From assembly GCA_002007465.1 (NCBI GenBank), contig LNAC01000109.1, forward strand, positions 3,315,593 through 3,379,592: DNA of 64,000 nucleotides, given 5' to 3'. This stretch comes from Ailurus styani. Taxonomy: Eukaryota > Chordata > Mammalia > Carnivora > Ailuridae. Below are positions 13,401 through 26,500 of this stretch, piece by piece (position 1 is the stretch's first letter; the number at the start of each line of letters is the position of its first letter). The notes beneath the pieces are model-generated. The model was not told where the DNA came from. It saw only the letters and a list, made by a program, of their open reading frames with translations, and searched no databases. The translations under genes and the position numbers were made by a program.

Positions 13401-16400
13401 GTGAAGGAGAGAACATCTAGGGTCAGGACACGGGGAGCAAGAAGGAAAGCTGAAGTCAGGGGGTTTGGCTTGTCCTTGGGAGGGACTGTCTAGAGCCACA
13501 GGGGAAAATGGTGGCCACCCCGTACAGTTGGACTGTTGTACACTGCCCAATGCATGGTCGAGGTGGCCAGTGGCAGCTGACATCCAACCGGTGGTGTGTT
13601 CCATTAGGCCATGTGCTGGGGAGCTCCAGGAAGGGAGGGTGGGCTTCCTGGAGGGGGCTGAACGCTCACGGCCCCTGCGCCCCCTGCAGTGCGTGAACGA
13701 GCTGAACCAGTGGCTGTCTGCGCTGCGGAAGGTGAGCATCAGCAACCCTGGCCTGCTGGGCTCCTACCACCCTGGCGTCTTCCGCGGGGACAAATGGAGC
13801 TGCTGCCATCAGAAGGACAAGTCAGGTGGGAGCGGAAGCCTGGGCCCCCCTACCCAGCATCTGGGCACCCTGGCCAGGGCATGGGGCCTTCGAGCCCTGG
13901 CCGGCAGCCCCGCCTGGAGGGCCACCTATGTACCTGTGGGAAGTCACTGGTGGCAGGCTGGTCCCTGCAGGGCCTCCGGGCGGGAAGGGTTCCATGACAG
14001 GGGAGTTTGGGAAATGCCGCATGGTGTGCGTGCCACCCGTGGGTTCATTGAAGGCCCTAAGGAGGCCTGGAAATGAGCTGGAGCGCCGTCTCATGCTGTG
14101 TGACGCAGCACTCCCTCGCTCACCTGACAGAGACCCTTTCTTGCCCGGAGAGGGAGGTGCCTGCGAACCAGGGGTCTGAGGGACACACTATAGGGGCTCC
14201 TTGCTGCTGCGGACACAGGAGGGCCCCTGAGCTGCATGTTCCCACCTGGCAGCCTGATGCTGGAGCTGCAGGTGGGGGGACCCTGGGCACCAGGGGGACG
14301 GCCAAGACGAGCTACTACTAGAACTTTCCGTGAAGGTGGCAGCAGTGCCCAGTACTGTGCGTGTGCTCGTCATGACCACGTGTGGCTAGACTTAAACCGT
14401 GGCCAGTGTGGTTCAGGAACTGAGTTTTAAATTTGTTTTAATTTATGTAATTCTAATGATTTTACATTTAAGTGGCCTTATGTGGCCAGCTGGCTTCCCT
14501 ATCGGACAGCTCAGTTCTGTTAAGATGTTCTTTCTCTTACCTCCGTTTGCTTTACAAAATTCTTGCTCCCTGGTTTCAGAAGATTCAGCCCCCAGAGCCT
14601 GGCACAGGGAGGCCCCGGGAAGCTGCCCCGCCTGCTCCAGCCCAGCCGTGGGTCTGGGAGTGGGCAGCGGCAGCTCTTTACAACAGTGTCGCTGGTTGGT
14701 TGCCCAGACCTCCAGCCATTAGCTTTGACCTTCATGGCGATGGGGGCTCCCTAGCGCGCTAGGAGGCAGGGTCTTGTAGCCCATTCTGTGGAGGAGAAAA
14801 CCGAGGCTTAGTGGGGGTCAGTGCGTCTGCCAAGGTCGTAAGGCCAGCTCATTCCAAGGGGCAAGGCCCTCATCTTCCATCCCCTTGGTTTTACGGTCCC
14901 AGGCCACTCCCTTCTTCCTTCCAGGCCAGCAGCCATCCAGAAAGCTGTCTAGCCCCCTGAGCTGTCTCCTGTGCGGCTCCCATGCTTGGCCATCGTGTGT
15001 CTCCAGGCTTGGGGACTGCCCCTGACAGAGATGAGCTGCTGCCCTCCTGGGGACCCTGAGCCCATTCCTGTCCCTCTCCAGGCCTCGGTGTCCCCACCTG
15101 CACTGCCACGAAGTTGGACATAAACTCTCACGGGGCCTGCCCGCAACCCTGCCCTCTCTGTGCCCCCAGATATGGGCTGCGACAAGACTCGGTCACGGGT
15201 GACCCTACAGGAGTGGAATGACCCTCTGGACCACGACCTGGAGGCCCAGCTTATCTACCGGCACCTGCTTGGCGTGGAGGCTGCACTAAGGTGAGGAGGC
15301 CTGTATGGCCCCGGGGAGCCTGGCAGGCGAGTCTCTCGCTGCAGATCAAGTCGGGCCCCTTCCTGCCTGTGGCAGCTGCACCGAGGGGTTGGGGGGGCTG
15401 CGGCGCAGGGGGGTCTCTGTGGCAGGAGGCGGGCTCACGTGAGGATGGAGGCCCACGGGCTGCACAAGCCCCGGGTCACTGTCCCAGCTGTGTCCTGCCG
15501 CAGCTGAGCCAGCCTCCCAACCCATCCGGCCTGCCCGTTGTGCCCTTGGAGCGCAGGGATTGACCCAGCCAGCTGGTTCTCGGCCCTGGCTCCCGCTCAG
15601 AAAAAACCAGAATGCCTGCGGCCTCCCCCACTGACTCAGTCTCTGGAGGTGGAGTCCCACGTGGGGCTACCTCCAAGCAACCCACTGCTTCCCTGAGGCT
15701 GCTGGGATGGGGCGGTTTTCTGTCCCACAGCTCCGTCGCTGGGTCCTGGAGGGGTGGTGGCTGTTGTCCTTGTTCCTTGTAACTTTTCTGGGGTGTAATC
15801 TCTTCCTCAAAACCCTTCAAGGGCTCATGGGGTCGGATGAGAACTGCTCACTCCCCCGTGAGCCACAGTCTCCAGTAGCTTTCAGGTCACTCTGCAGCCA
15901 TGTCCTTTCTGATGGTGTGGCCCTGCCACCGGCTCCCTCTCCACCCGTCGTCTGGCCCCGACTCGGGGGCTTCGCCTTCCACCTACCGATGCAGGCACCG
16001 CCCTGTCTGCTCTGTTCCGTGACCCACAGTTGTCCCTTCCCCATTTAAGTAAGGAAGCGGCGGAGCAAAGACCCGAGCCCAGGCCACCTTGGGTTCCAGT
16101 GGTTGCTGCTACGGGACCAGTGCCGTGGCCTGACCCCCCCCCCTCCCTGGAGAGCCTCCCCACTTCCGGAAGCCCGCGGCCACCCTTCCTTTCGTCCCGC
16201 CCCACTTCCTTGCCGTCCAGCAGCACCTACCCCAGCCCGCCTGCCCCACTGGCACCTCTGGTCCCCTGATGCGGTGGCCTCGGGCTGCCGGAACTGATGA
16301 CTGGACGCTTGGTGTCTGGCAACGACACAGGTCTTCTCTTGCAGTCAGTGTTGAATTAGCGAAGGAACAAAGCGGGTGAGGGACCGAGCCCACCAGGGCC

Positions 16401-17284
16401 TGGAAGGCATCTGAGGAGGAGGAGCCTGTTAGACCTTAGCAGAGGAACACAGCTCTTGCAAAACAGGTCAGGGAGACCGTCAAAAGGGCCAAGCCAGAGG
16501 AATTCCTAAGTGAGGCACTTCAAGCCTGGGGTCCACGCGGCTGTTCGCTTTCCCTCTGTGTAAGCTCCCGGGATCGGACGTTAGAGGGCCCGGGGATCTC
16601 TGGTGAACCCCGGTTAGGAATCGTGCTTCAGTTGCCACTGTCTCCTACTCCCTTCAGAAGGAAAGTCGTTCCACGGCCAGTTAATACTGGGGACTTTCAG
16701 GCCCCAACTGGTCTTTTTCCCCAGGGTCCTCTGAAACAGGAGTGATGTGGCTCGAACTTGGTAGCCAAGTGCTTCCCACTGGCCCACCATCGTGGAGGTG
16801 GAAGGTGGCAGGTGGCCAAGGGTCCACGACCTGGTCGCCTGTTACTTCCCCACAGATGGAAGGGGTCAGCCCCTCCCTCCCAGAATCCCCTCCAGCTCAG
16901 GAGGCCCACACGGGGTCCCCCAGCCTTCCTGGCAAGGGCACCAGCAGCTCTTGCCCTGTCCTCCCCTGCAGAGAGAAGCACCGGGAGCTGAGTGCGGGCG
17001 CGGAGGCAGGCTCTGTGCGCACCGGCCCGGGGGAAGGTAGGTCCCTCCCAGCTGGATTCCTGCAGTGGCCTGAGCTCCGTTTTGGGGTGCTGTGGGTGGG
17101 GCTGCACCCCCCGCGACCCTCTGGCCCTAGCTGTTCTGCCCTCATCGTGCCTCTGCCTCCAGCCCCCGAGGACCCCCTGGCCCAGCTGCTGCAGGTGCTA
17201 CAGGACCTCCAGGAGGCCCACAGCTCCGGGCCCACCAGCCCGCCGCCCTCGGAGCCCCGCCACCCACGGGCGCTGCAGACATGA
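1446..17284 (+). CDS. RASA4: RAS p21 protein activator 4 (CAPRI), 5'-truncated by window edge, one exon in a gap
   Basis: Ca2+-dependent Ras GTPase-activating protein that moves to the plasma membrane through tandem C2 domains and switches Ras off. Coding exons seen: 1446-1559, 2091-2152, 3252-3381, 5156-5237, 5786-5917, 6158-6249, 7542-7659, 7904-8054, 8340-8404, 8744-8856, 9078-9270, 9473-9610, [missing], 10750-10916, 12518-12655, 13690-13825, 15170-15290, 16972-17036, 17163-17284 (stop TGA). All junctions are GT-AG and in frame: 463 codons before the gap, 248 after. Domains in order: end of C2A (DEDALSRDDVIGKV), C2B (DLAPKDRNGASDPFVRVRY), RasGAP with the arginine-finger motif LFRSNSLASK in exon 8340-8404 and LRFFSPAI in exon 9473-9610, PH, then a BTK-type zinc motif (His, CC, C around WSCCHQKDK). 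The exon ending at 9610 is phase 0 and the one at 10750 needs one preceding base, so the lost exon has length 3n+1. Exons 1-2 are upstream. Identity is secure from near-identity to human RASA4. Confidence 0.96.
4735..4870 (+). repeat. MIR-like remnant in RASA4 intron
   Basis: The block 'gatggggaaaccgaggcttggagaggc' with upstream 'atctcattcgtggggg' matches the MIR core. The flanks are diverged and the edges are approximate. Confidence 0.45.
5530..5655 (+). repeat. MIR SINE remnant in RASA4 intron
   Basis: It contains 'gctgtgtggccttggacaagtaccttacc' followed by 'gggcctccatttcccccttgagaaatgag', the diagnostic middle part of MIR. It lies in the intron between exons 5156-5237 and 5786-5917. Confidence 0.7.
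8425..8530 (+). repeat. MIR-like fragment in RASA4 intron
   Basis: A short match to the MIR core: 'tagatgaggagaccgaggttcagaagggccaagaggtag'. It sits just after the arginine-finger exon. Ends are uncertain. Confidence 0.4.
10097..10481. other. Assembly gap (385 N) hiding one RASA4 exon
   Basis: 385 unknown bases, flanked by G-rich DNA on the left ('gggggcggggcggggg') and C-rich DNA on the right. In human RASA4 the exon after ...LLLLAK encodes about 48 residues beginning AVQNVGNMD and finishing the RasGAP domain. Nothing like it is visible in 9611-10096 or 10482-10749, so it should lie in this gap. Confidence 0.9.
11235..11395 (+). repeat. MIR SINE remnant in RASA4 intron
   Basis: It resembles the 3' half of MIR: 'ctctgagctttggtgggtatcttgaagttggggataacggtccctattt' and then 'gagcctggcccagcacag'. 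The alignment is by eye and the edges are approximate. Confidence 0.6.
12806..12831 (+). repeat. (TG)n microsatellite in RASA4 intron
   Basis: A run of about 12 TG units preceded by CGCGCG, 150 bases after exon 12518-12655. It is likely polymorphic in length. Confidence 0.9.
13090..13440 (+). repeat. Ancient interspersed repeat, family not named
   Basis: It carries the order 'gggggtatagcagcacgtgaaac', 'ctgccctcttggagctt', 'caccttgaagggcac'. The same order recurs at 53,240-53,640 in this window ('gaggtatagcaaagaacag', 'tccttgctctggtggcg'). This pattern is typical of a widespread old mammalian repeat, but I cannot assign the family without a library. Confidence 0.4.
14725..14880 (+). repeat. 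MIR SINE remnant in RASA4 intron
   Basis: It contains 'tgtagcccattctgtggaggagaaaaccgaggcttag' and then 'gccaaggtcgtaaggccagctc', corresponding to the MIR segment 'cccattttacagatgaggaaactgaggc ... aaggtcacacagct'. Confidence 0.6.
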
Positions 17285-17785
17285 GGCCTGCCCCCCACGC
17301 CCTCGCCGAGCCCCCTGCCCGGTGCTTGGAGACCCCTGGTGCGCTTCTGGCTCTTCACTCCCGCTCAGGGGGGACCAGGGCTTAGGGCTCTCGTGGGCTG
17401 GGTGAGTTGGGGGGCTGGGGGTCCAGAAGGCCCATCATTGCCCGCCTGAAGTCTCTTAGGGGACTTGGCGTGTTCCTGCTCCTCTGTGAAGCCTGGCTGT
17501 TCCCTGTGGTCCTTGCAGCCATCGCTGGCGCTAGTCCAGACTCTCCGGGGACCCTCGCTCCTGCCCAGGGCAGACTTGGCCAGAAACCAGCCCTAGGATG
17601 TCCCAAGCCCGGGTGGACTGATGCTCCTTGGACCCAGAGAGGTGGGAGGGAACACGGAGTGCAGGCACCCAGGCCGTGACCTCAGCATCCACACCACCCG
17701 CTCCCCTCAGGCCACTGGCTGGGCCCCCTGGGAGAGCTTCGCCGGTGCTCTGTCGCTGACAATAAACCTGCTGTGACTGCCTGAG
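17285..17785 (+). terminator. RASA4: RASA4 3' UTR and polyA signal
   Basis: The 3' UTR starts after the TGA at 17282-17284. The canonical hexamer AATAAA is at 17761-17766, followed by a GT-rich stretch ('cctgctgtgactgcctgagctctgggtcttg') that fits a downstream element. Cleavage is expected near 17780-17790, giving a 3' UTR of about 0.5 kb. Confidence 0.8.
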
Positions 17786-17789
17786 CTCT

Positions 17790-19200
17790 GGGTCTTGCGA
17801 CGGGGGTCGATGGAGGGTCTGGGCCTGGGGACTCCAGGCGCTCCTTAGGGGTGGCCAACAACTGGGACCACCAGCCTAGCCCTCGTGCATCTCCTCTGCC
17901 CCCACATCGTATGGGGACTCGTTTCTCCCCCCACCTGCTGTCCCCACCATACCCCTGGGTCCTGCTGCTCCATCCCCCACAGGCTGGAGCCTGAACGTGC
18001 TTCACCTTCCCTTCCTCGCCGAGGGGTGGCTGAGTCTGCACCGCCCCTCCCCTGTCACCAGCACCCTGTGCTCTGGCTACTTGCTCAGGGCCTCACACAA
18101 GTGCTCATACCAGTTCAGTCTCCTTGGGTTTCCCGGACCTTGTGGTCGGGAAGTGTGGACCCCGGGGTCTACTGCGTCCTGATGCGGAGCGCAGAGGGGA
18201 AAGAGCGGTGTGCCTTTACAGGGCTGCCACCAGTAGGAGCCTGGATGGGAACACATGAACAGCCACCCAGTGGTGCCACCTACCACCCTCTCCTCCAGAA
18301 GGGTCCTGGTGGGCGGTGGCCACTGCAGCCTGAAGAGGGGTTACAATAAGTGCCTGGCACCACCCCTACGGGTCATGTCCCCCCAGCCCCCTGGGTTCTG
18401 CCAGGCAGGGAGTGAGGCCCGTCCCCCCAGCCAGCCCAATTAAGTAGCATGCTTCGTCCAGACTTGGCCAGGAGGGCCGAGAGGGTGGAGGCTATGGCCC
18501 TAGGGCATCGTCCCCTCAGTGCCTTCTATCCCTCCCCAGTTAAAGAGCGCTCCCTTCCCACCACTTGCCCTGGAGAGTCAAGGTTGGTGTGGGTTTCACC
18601 GGGAATGACACTTCCTCGCCCCAGGGCCCAAGGCTTAAGTAGGGGATGGCTCTTCCCAGGAAGTGGTGGGGAAGCTCCTGATTGCCAAGACCGGCCTTCA
18701 GCTGCTGCGGCTCCAGTAGCTAATGGGAGACCCACCCCTCTCTCCAAACAGCGCTGCTGGGGCCTTCATAACAAACTGCAGTCTGCAGACTGCCAGCCAA
18801 TCCAAACGGGCGCCTACACGGGGCCCTCCAAGCTCCTCTCCCCGCGCTGGGTACACCTGCCTGGCCTCCCCGCCCTCATCCGCTGCCTGCCCGACAAGCA
18901 GCACGGCCCGGCGGGGAGGGTGTCTCATGGCAGGCAGGCTCGGCAGGGGGGTTATCCGCACACCGTCCGAGGCCCAGACACCCACGAGGCTTCTCCCGGC
19001 CCCACTGCGCCCCGGCTCCATTCTCCACTGGAGGGCCTCGCGCTGGGTGTTCCGAGGGCACATTTCCAGAGAAGGATCACCGGGAGCGGGGAGAGGCCGT
19101 CGCACCACGTACAGAGCAGCCCCCAGCGCTGCGAGCGGGGGCCCAAGCGCCCTACGGGGCGGCGAACACGTGGACGCAACCCGGCTTCACCCATGCGCGG
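17790..19200. other. Intergenic DNA between RASA4 and POLR2J
   Basis: GC-rich single-copy-looking DNA. Long open frames here (for example 18449-19405) have no recognisable protein and overlap the POLR2J start, so they look like chance frames in stop-poor DNA. CpG density rises from about 18,900, marking the edge of the POLR2J CpG island. I see no SINE, exon or RNA gene. Confidence 0.55.
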
Positions 19201-19229
19201 AACCACCCGCCTCCCTCGGACCCGGGGCT

Positions 19230-19401
19230 TTTCTCGCGCCTGCGCTACATCCCCCGGGCCGCTAGGGGGCAAGCAGCCGGTCTTGACACGGGAGAACGTA
19301 ACCCGGAAGCGGCCCCTAACCCGGAAGAGGTGGTGCTGTAGGGCTTTGCTGGCGGCGGCGGCGGCGGCTGTTGCGACTTTGGAGGTTGGTCCGGCGCTGG
19401 G
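19230..19401 (+). promoter_or_regulatory. POLR2J: POLR2J CpG promoter with paired ETS sites, NRF1-like and CTCF-like motifs
   Basis: No TATA box is seen. From 5' to 3': an NRF1-like GCGCCTGCGC at 19236-19245; a CTCF-like core CCGCTAGGGGGC at 19259-19270; and two copies of TAACCCGGAAG (ETS/GABP type) at 19299-19309 and 19317-19327, exactly 18 bases apart. A GGC-repeat tract follows at about 19,350. Such ETS-driven, TATA-less promoters are usual for housekeeping genes. The motif calls come from the sequence; binding is inferred. Confidence 0.65.
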
Positions 19402-22970
<3,569 letters not shown>

Positions 22971-23150
22971 TGGGCTGGAAGAGTCTTGCTGGGCCAGTTC
23001 CTACCCTGCACTGGAACCTTCTTCAGCTCCAAGTAGAGGAGAGCAGCTTCCCTAGCGTCGGGGACATAACTGGTGAGCCCTGTCTTGCTGGCGCCAGTGT
23101 GTCCTGTACAGAGTCTGTTTCACCTTCCTAATAAAGTGCGGCAGGAGGCC
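22971..23150 (+). terminator. POLR2J: POLR2J 3' UTR and polyA signal
   Basis: AATAAA is at 23130-23135, 160 bases after the stop codon, giving a 3' UTR near 180 nt. A second AATAAA on the same strand at 23396-23401 could serve a longer form. Confidence 0.85.
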
Positions 23151-23392
23151 TGGCTGCGGGCTGAAACGGCGGCGACTCCAGGTGCGGAGGCGTGAGGTTG
23201 CACGGAGGCAGAGGACCTGTTTCCCCTCGTGGACAGGCCCCAGATTTCCTGGCCAGGAGCTGGTGGGACCCAACTCCTAGCCCAAAGTGTGGGGGCCTGG
23301 GGTGAGGGGGGCAGCTGCTGTCGGCCTCACTCTGCTTCGGCGCACCAGCCGGGGCCCCGGACAGCTCTCCAGCCCCCTCTTACACAGCAGAG

Positions 23393-23401
23393 TTTAATAA
23401 A
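23393..23401 (-). terminator. LRWD1: Overlapping polyA hexamers on both strands; likely LRWD1 3' end
   Basis: On the minus strand ATTAAA occupies 23398-23393, 110 bases past the LRWD1 stop, and is the only good hexamer I see for LRWD1. On the plus strand AATAAA occupies 23396-23401. The two overlap by three bases between the convergent genes. Confidence 0.6.
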
Positions 23402-23507
23402 AATATTCCCCGCTAAAAACATTCTGGTCGTTTGTCCCAGAGCTGAATAAGTTAAGTCGGGTCCCCAGAACTCCCCTGCCCCCCCGAGCCAGGAGCCCCC
23501 GCGCTGG

Positions 23508-26500
23508 CTACTGTCTCCTCCAGATGGCTACGATGTTGGAGTCGGTCAGAGCGGTGAGGTAGGTAAAGGTGGGGTTGGCCACCACCGTGTTCACCATGGT
23601 CTTGGTGACCATCTGGCCGAGGGCCCAGGGCTGGGGCCACTTCAGGATCTGGGGGGACGAGAGAGGAGTGCGAGGCTGCAGCTTCCTGCTCAGCAGCCCC
23701 CGCGGTGGGCGAGGGGCTGGCAGGGGCGCCTACCTGCGTCGGGGCCTGTGGCGTGGCCGGCAGCGGGGGCGGCTGGGCCAGGAGGTGCCGGACGTCGTAG
23801 AGCCACACGTTGCCCTCCTCGTCCCCACACAGCACGATCCCCTCGTCTGCCGGACACACGGAGTGAGACGGGGAGGGGGNNNNNNNNNNNNNNNNNNNNN
23901 NNNNNNNNNNNNNNNNNNNNNNNNNNNNNNNNNNNNNNNNNNNNNNNNNNNNNNNNNNNNNNNNNNNNNNNNNNNNNNNNNNNNNNNNNNNNNNNNNNNN
24001 NNNNNNNNNNNNNNNNNNNNNNNNNNNNNNNNNNNNNNNNNNNNNNNNNNNNNNNNNNNNNNNNNNNNNNNNNNNNNNNNNNNNNNNNNNGGGAGGGGGA
24101 ACGGGGGCTCACCGGGGCAGGTGCTCAGCGAGAAGTAGGCCAGCTTGGTGGGGGACCACTGCAGCCAAGCCAGCACCACCACCGCCAGCGAGGACTGCTT
24201 GCCGCGGCACGCCCACGTCTGGCTCCAGCTCCACAGGCAGATGGTGCCCAGGCCGTTCCCCTTGGATGCTGGGGGAGGAGAGAACAGAACTGGGTGTCGG
24301 CCCTGCTCCAGACACTTCCTGGTGCCCGGGGGGACCCTCAGGAGCCCCTAGCCCTAAACCCCAGCCCCGGGAGAAGCCACCCCAGAGGCCCTCCCAGGGC
24401 CTGTCTCGGCTCCCGCGAGGCCAGGAGTCTCCCGAGCGGGGTCTACTCACCCACCACATCGTCGTTCACAAACGCCAGCCCGTCCACTCTCCGCCCGGCC
24501 GCCTCCGAGCCCTCGGAGAACACAAACTCCACCTCACACACCCTGCGGGGCACAGGGTGCTGGTGAGCCACCCGAAGGCACAGGAAGCCGCCCGCAGGGA
24601 CGTGTGCTGGGCGTCCCCCCTGCCTTCGGCCTCAACCAGGAGGCCCGGGCCCTGGGGCGGGGGTGTGGCCAGGAAGGGTCTGGAGAGGCAGGGATTTAGG
24701 GGCCGGGGCAAGCGGCTGCTGTAGTCCCAGGCTGAGAAGCGCGTGGGGTCACACTGTGCTTGAAAAGGCAGCCACATACCAGTATAAGAAAAAGCAGACA
24801 CATCGGTGTGACTGCCACCAGGCTCGGGACCAGACGGCCCTGGGTGAGCGGGGAGGGAGGGGAGCCCCGGCTCCACCCCCAGCTGGAGCAGGGCCCACAC
24901 GGGCCGGACAAAGGCCACCGCCTGGACGGACGCTTTTGTTACCTGCCCCCACGTCACAGCTGCCTCGCTGCTGTCACCCCCACCCCCAAAGTTCTCCCCA
25001 GACTGTTCACAGCACCGAGGACGAAATTCGGTCCTGGCCCGGCAGACGGAGCCAGTGTCCCCTGGCCCAAGCTGCCGCCTCATCTTGTGCCACGTCCTCC
25101 CGCTTCCCAGGCTGGGCTGGAGCCCCCTGGCCGGCCGGCTCTGTGCCAGCACCTTCCCTCCCGCTGCCGGCCTGACTCCCCTGTTAAGCTCGTGCGGAGA
25201 ACACGAGCCTGAAGACCCATCTGCCACCCGTCACCTTCTCACCGTCCCCTTACTCTCTTTCCTTCACACCTGACACTGGGCTGTGGGGGTGGTAGCAGGC
25301 CACCTTTTGGAGTGCCCGTCTCCGCCACTAGGCTGTGGGCCGCACGCAGCATCGAGGAATGGGGCACGGACCTCTCCCTGACAGACTAGAGGAGGTGAGG
25401 ACAGGCCAGCCCCATGAAGAGAGCCCTGAAAACAGTCCCTGGCTGCCCCGAATGGGGCGGGGCTTGAGTACCCTCCCCCTGCCCTGGCAGATGTGCTGGG
25501 GCTCAGACATCTGGGCGGGCCGCTGCCTAGCTCTGAGGCCTGGCTTTCAGGCCTCCCCAGCCAACCTCACCTCCTCTTCTGGGGCTGGTCCAGCCGCACG
25601 TCCCAGCAGCAGCAGCCGCCCTCGCAGCCGGCCAGCAGGTAGGTGTCCGGGCAGGAAGCCACAGGGCAGAGGCGCAGGGGGATGGAGGTGGTATCGAGCG
25701 TGAGCAGCGGGCTGCCGGCAGGGGAGGAGAGGGTGAGGCCGCAGACCCTGGCGCCGGCCCACCCCAGCAGTCCCCCGCCGGCCCCACAGCCTCACCTGGC
25801 CTGGAACTCGTACTCGTGGTCGGGCACCCCGAGGTCCCAGAGGATGATCCGCTTGTCATAGGAGGCCGCTGAGGAGGGGACAGGAAGGGAAGAGGTGGCT
25901 CTGAGGACACCCCACTTGCTCCAGCAGGCTCCATCCCAGGCGGAGACCAGGGGCGCAAGGCCGGCCCCTCCGAGGCGGGCAGGGCCACAGCTGGGAGACG
26001 GAGACTCGAGGGCCGCCCTCTCCCTTGCTCTCTGCTACCGTCCCCCGCCTGTGCTCACACGTCCCCCCTCGGCCTTAGCACACTGGGGGCCGCCCAGGGG
26101 ATGCACCCAGGTCACAGGGTGGCCCAGCCGCCCAGCTTCAAGGCCACAGAGCGGGTCAGGGGAAGAAGGCAGAAGCTAAAGCCCTGTCAGTGGTCCGCAA
26201 AGCCACGCTGCTTCCAGCCTGGCTGGAGCTCATGCCGGCGGCCCAGGATGACGCCCCCCAGTCACGGGTGCTCCCTACCCGTCCCGGACCGCAGGCCAGG
26301 GTGCTGGGGCCCCCTCAGGGGTGTGGCAGAGGGTCTTACTGAAGAGATGGGTCTCGTGGGTGGGGCTGAAGCAGAGGGTGGCAATGGCCTTCTTGTGGGC
26401 CCGGATGACCCCACAGCAGAAGCCGGCTCGCACGTGCAGCAATCGGACCAGGCCCCGCAAGCCCGCGGCCGCCAGCACGCTCCAGCGCTTCTTGTGGCCG

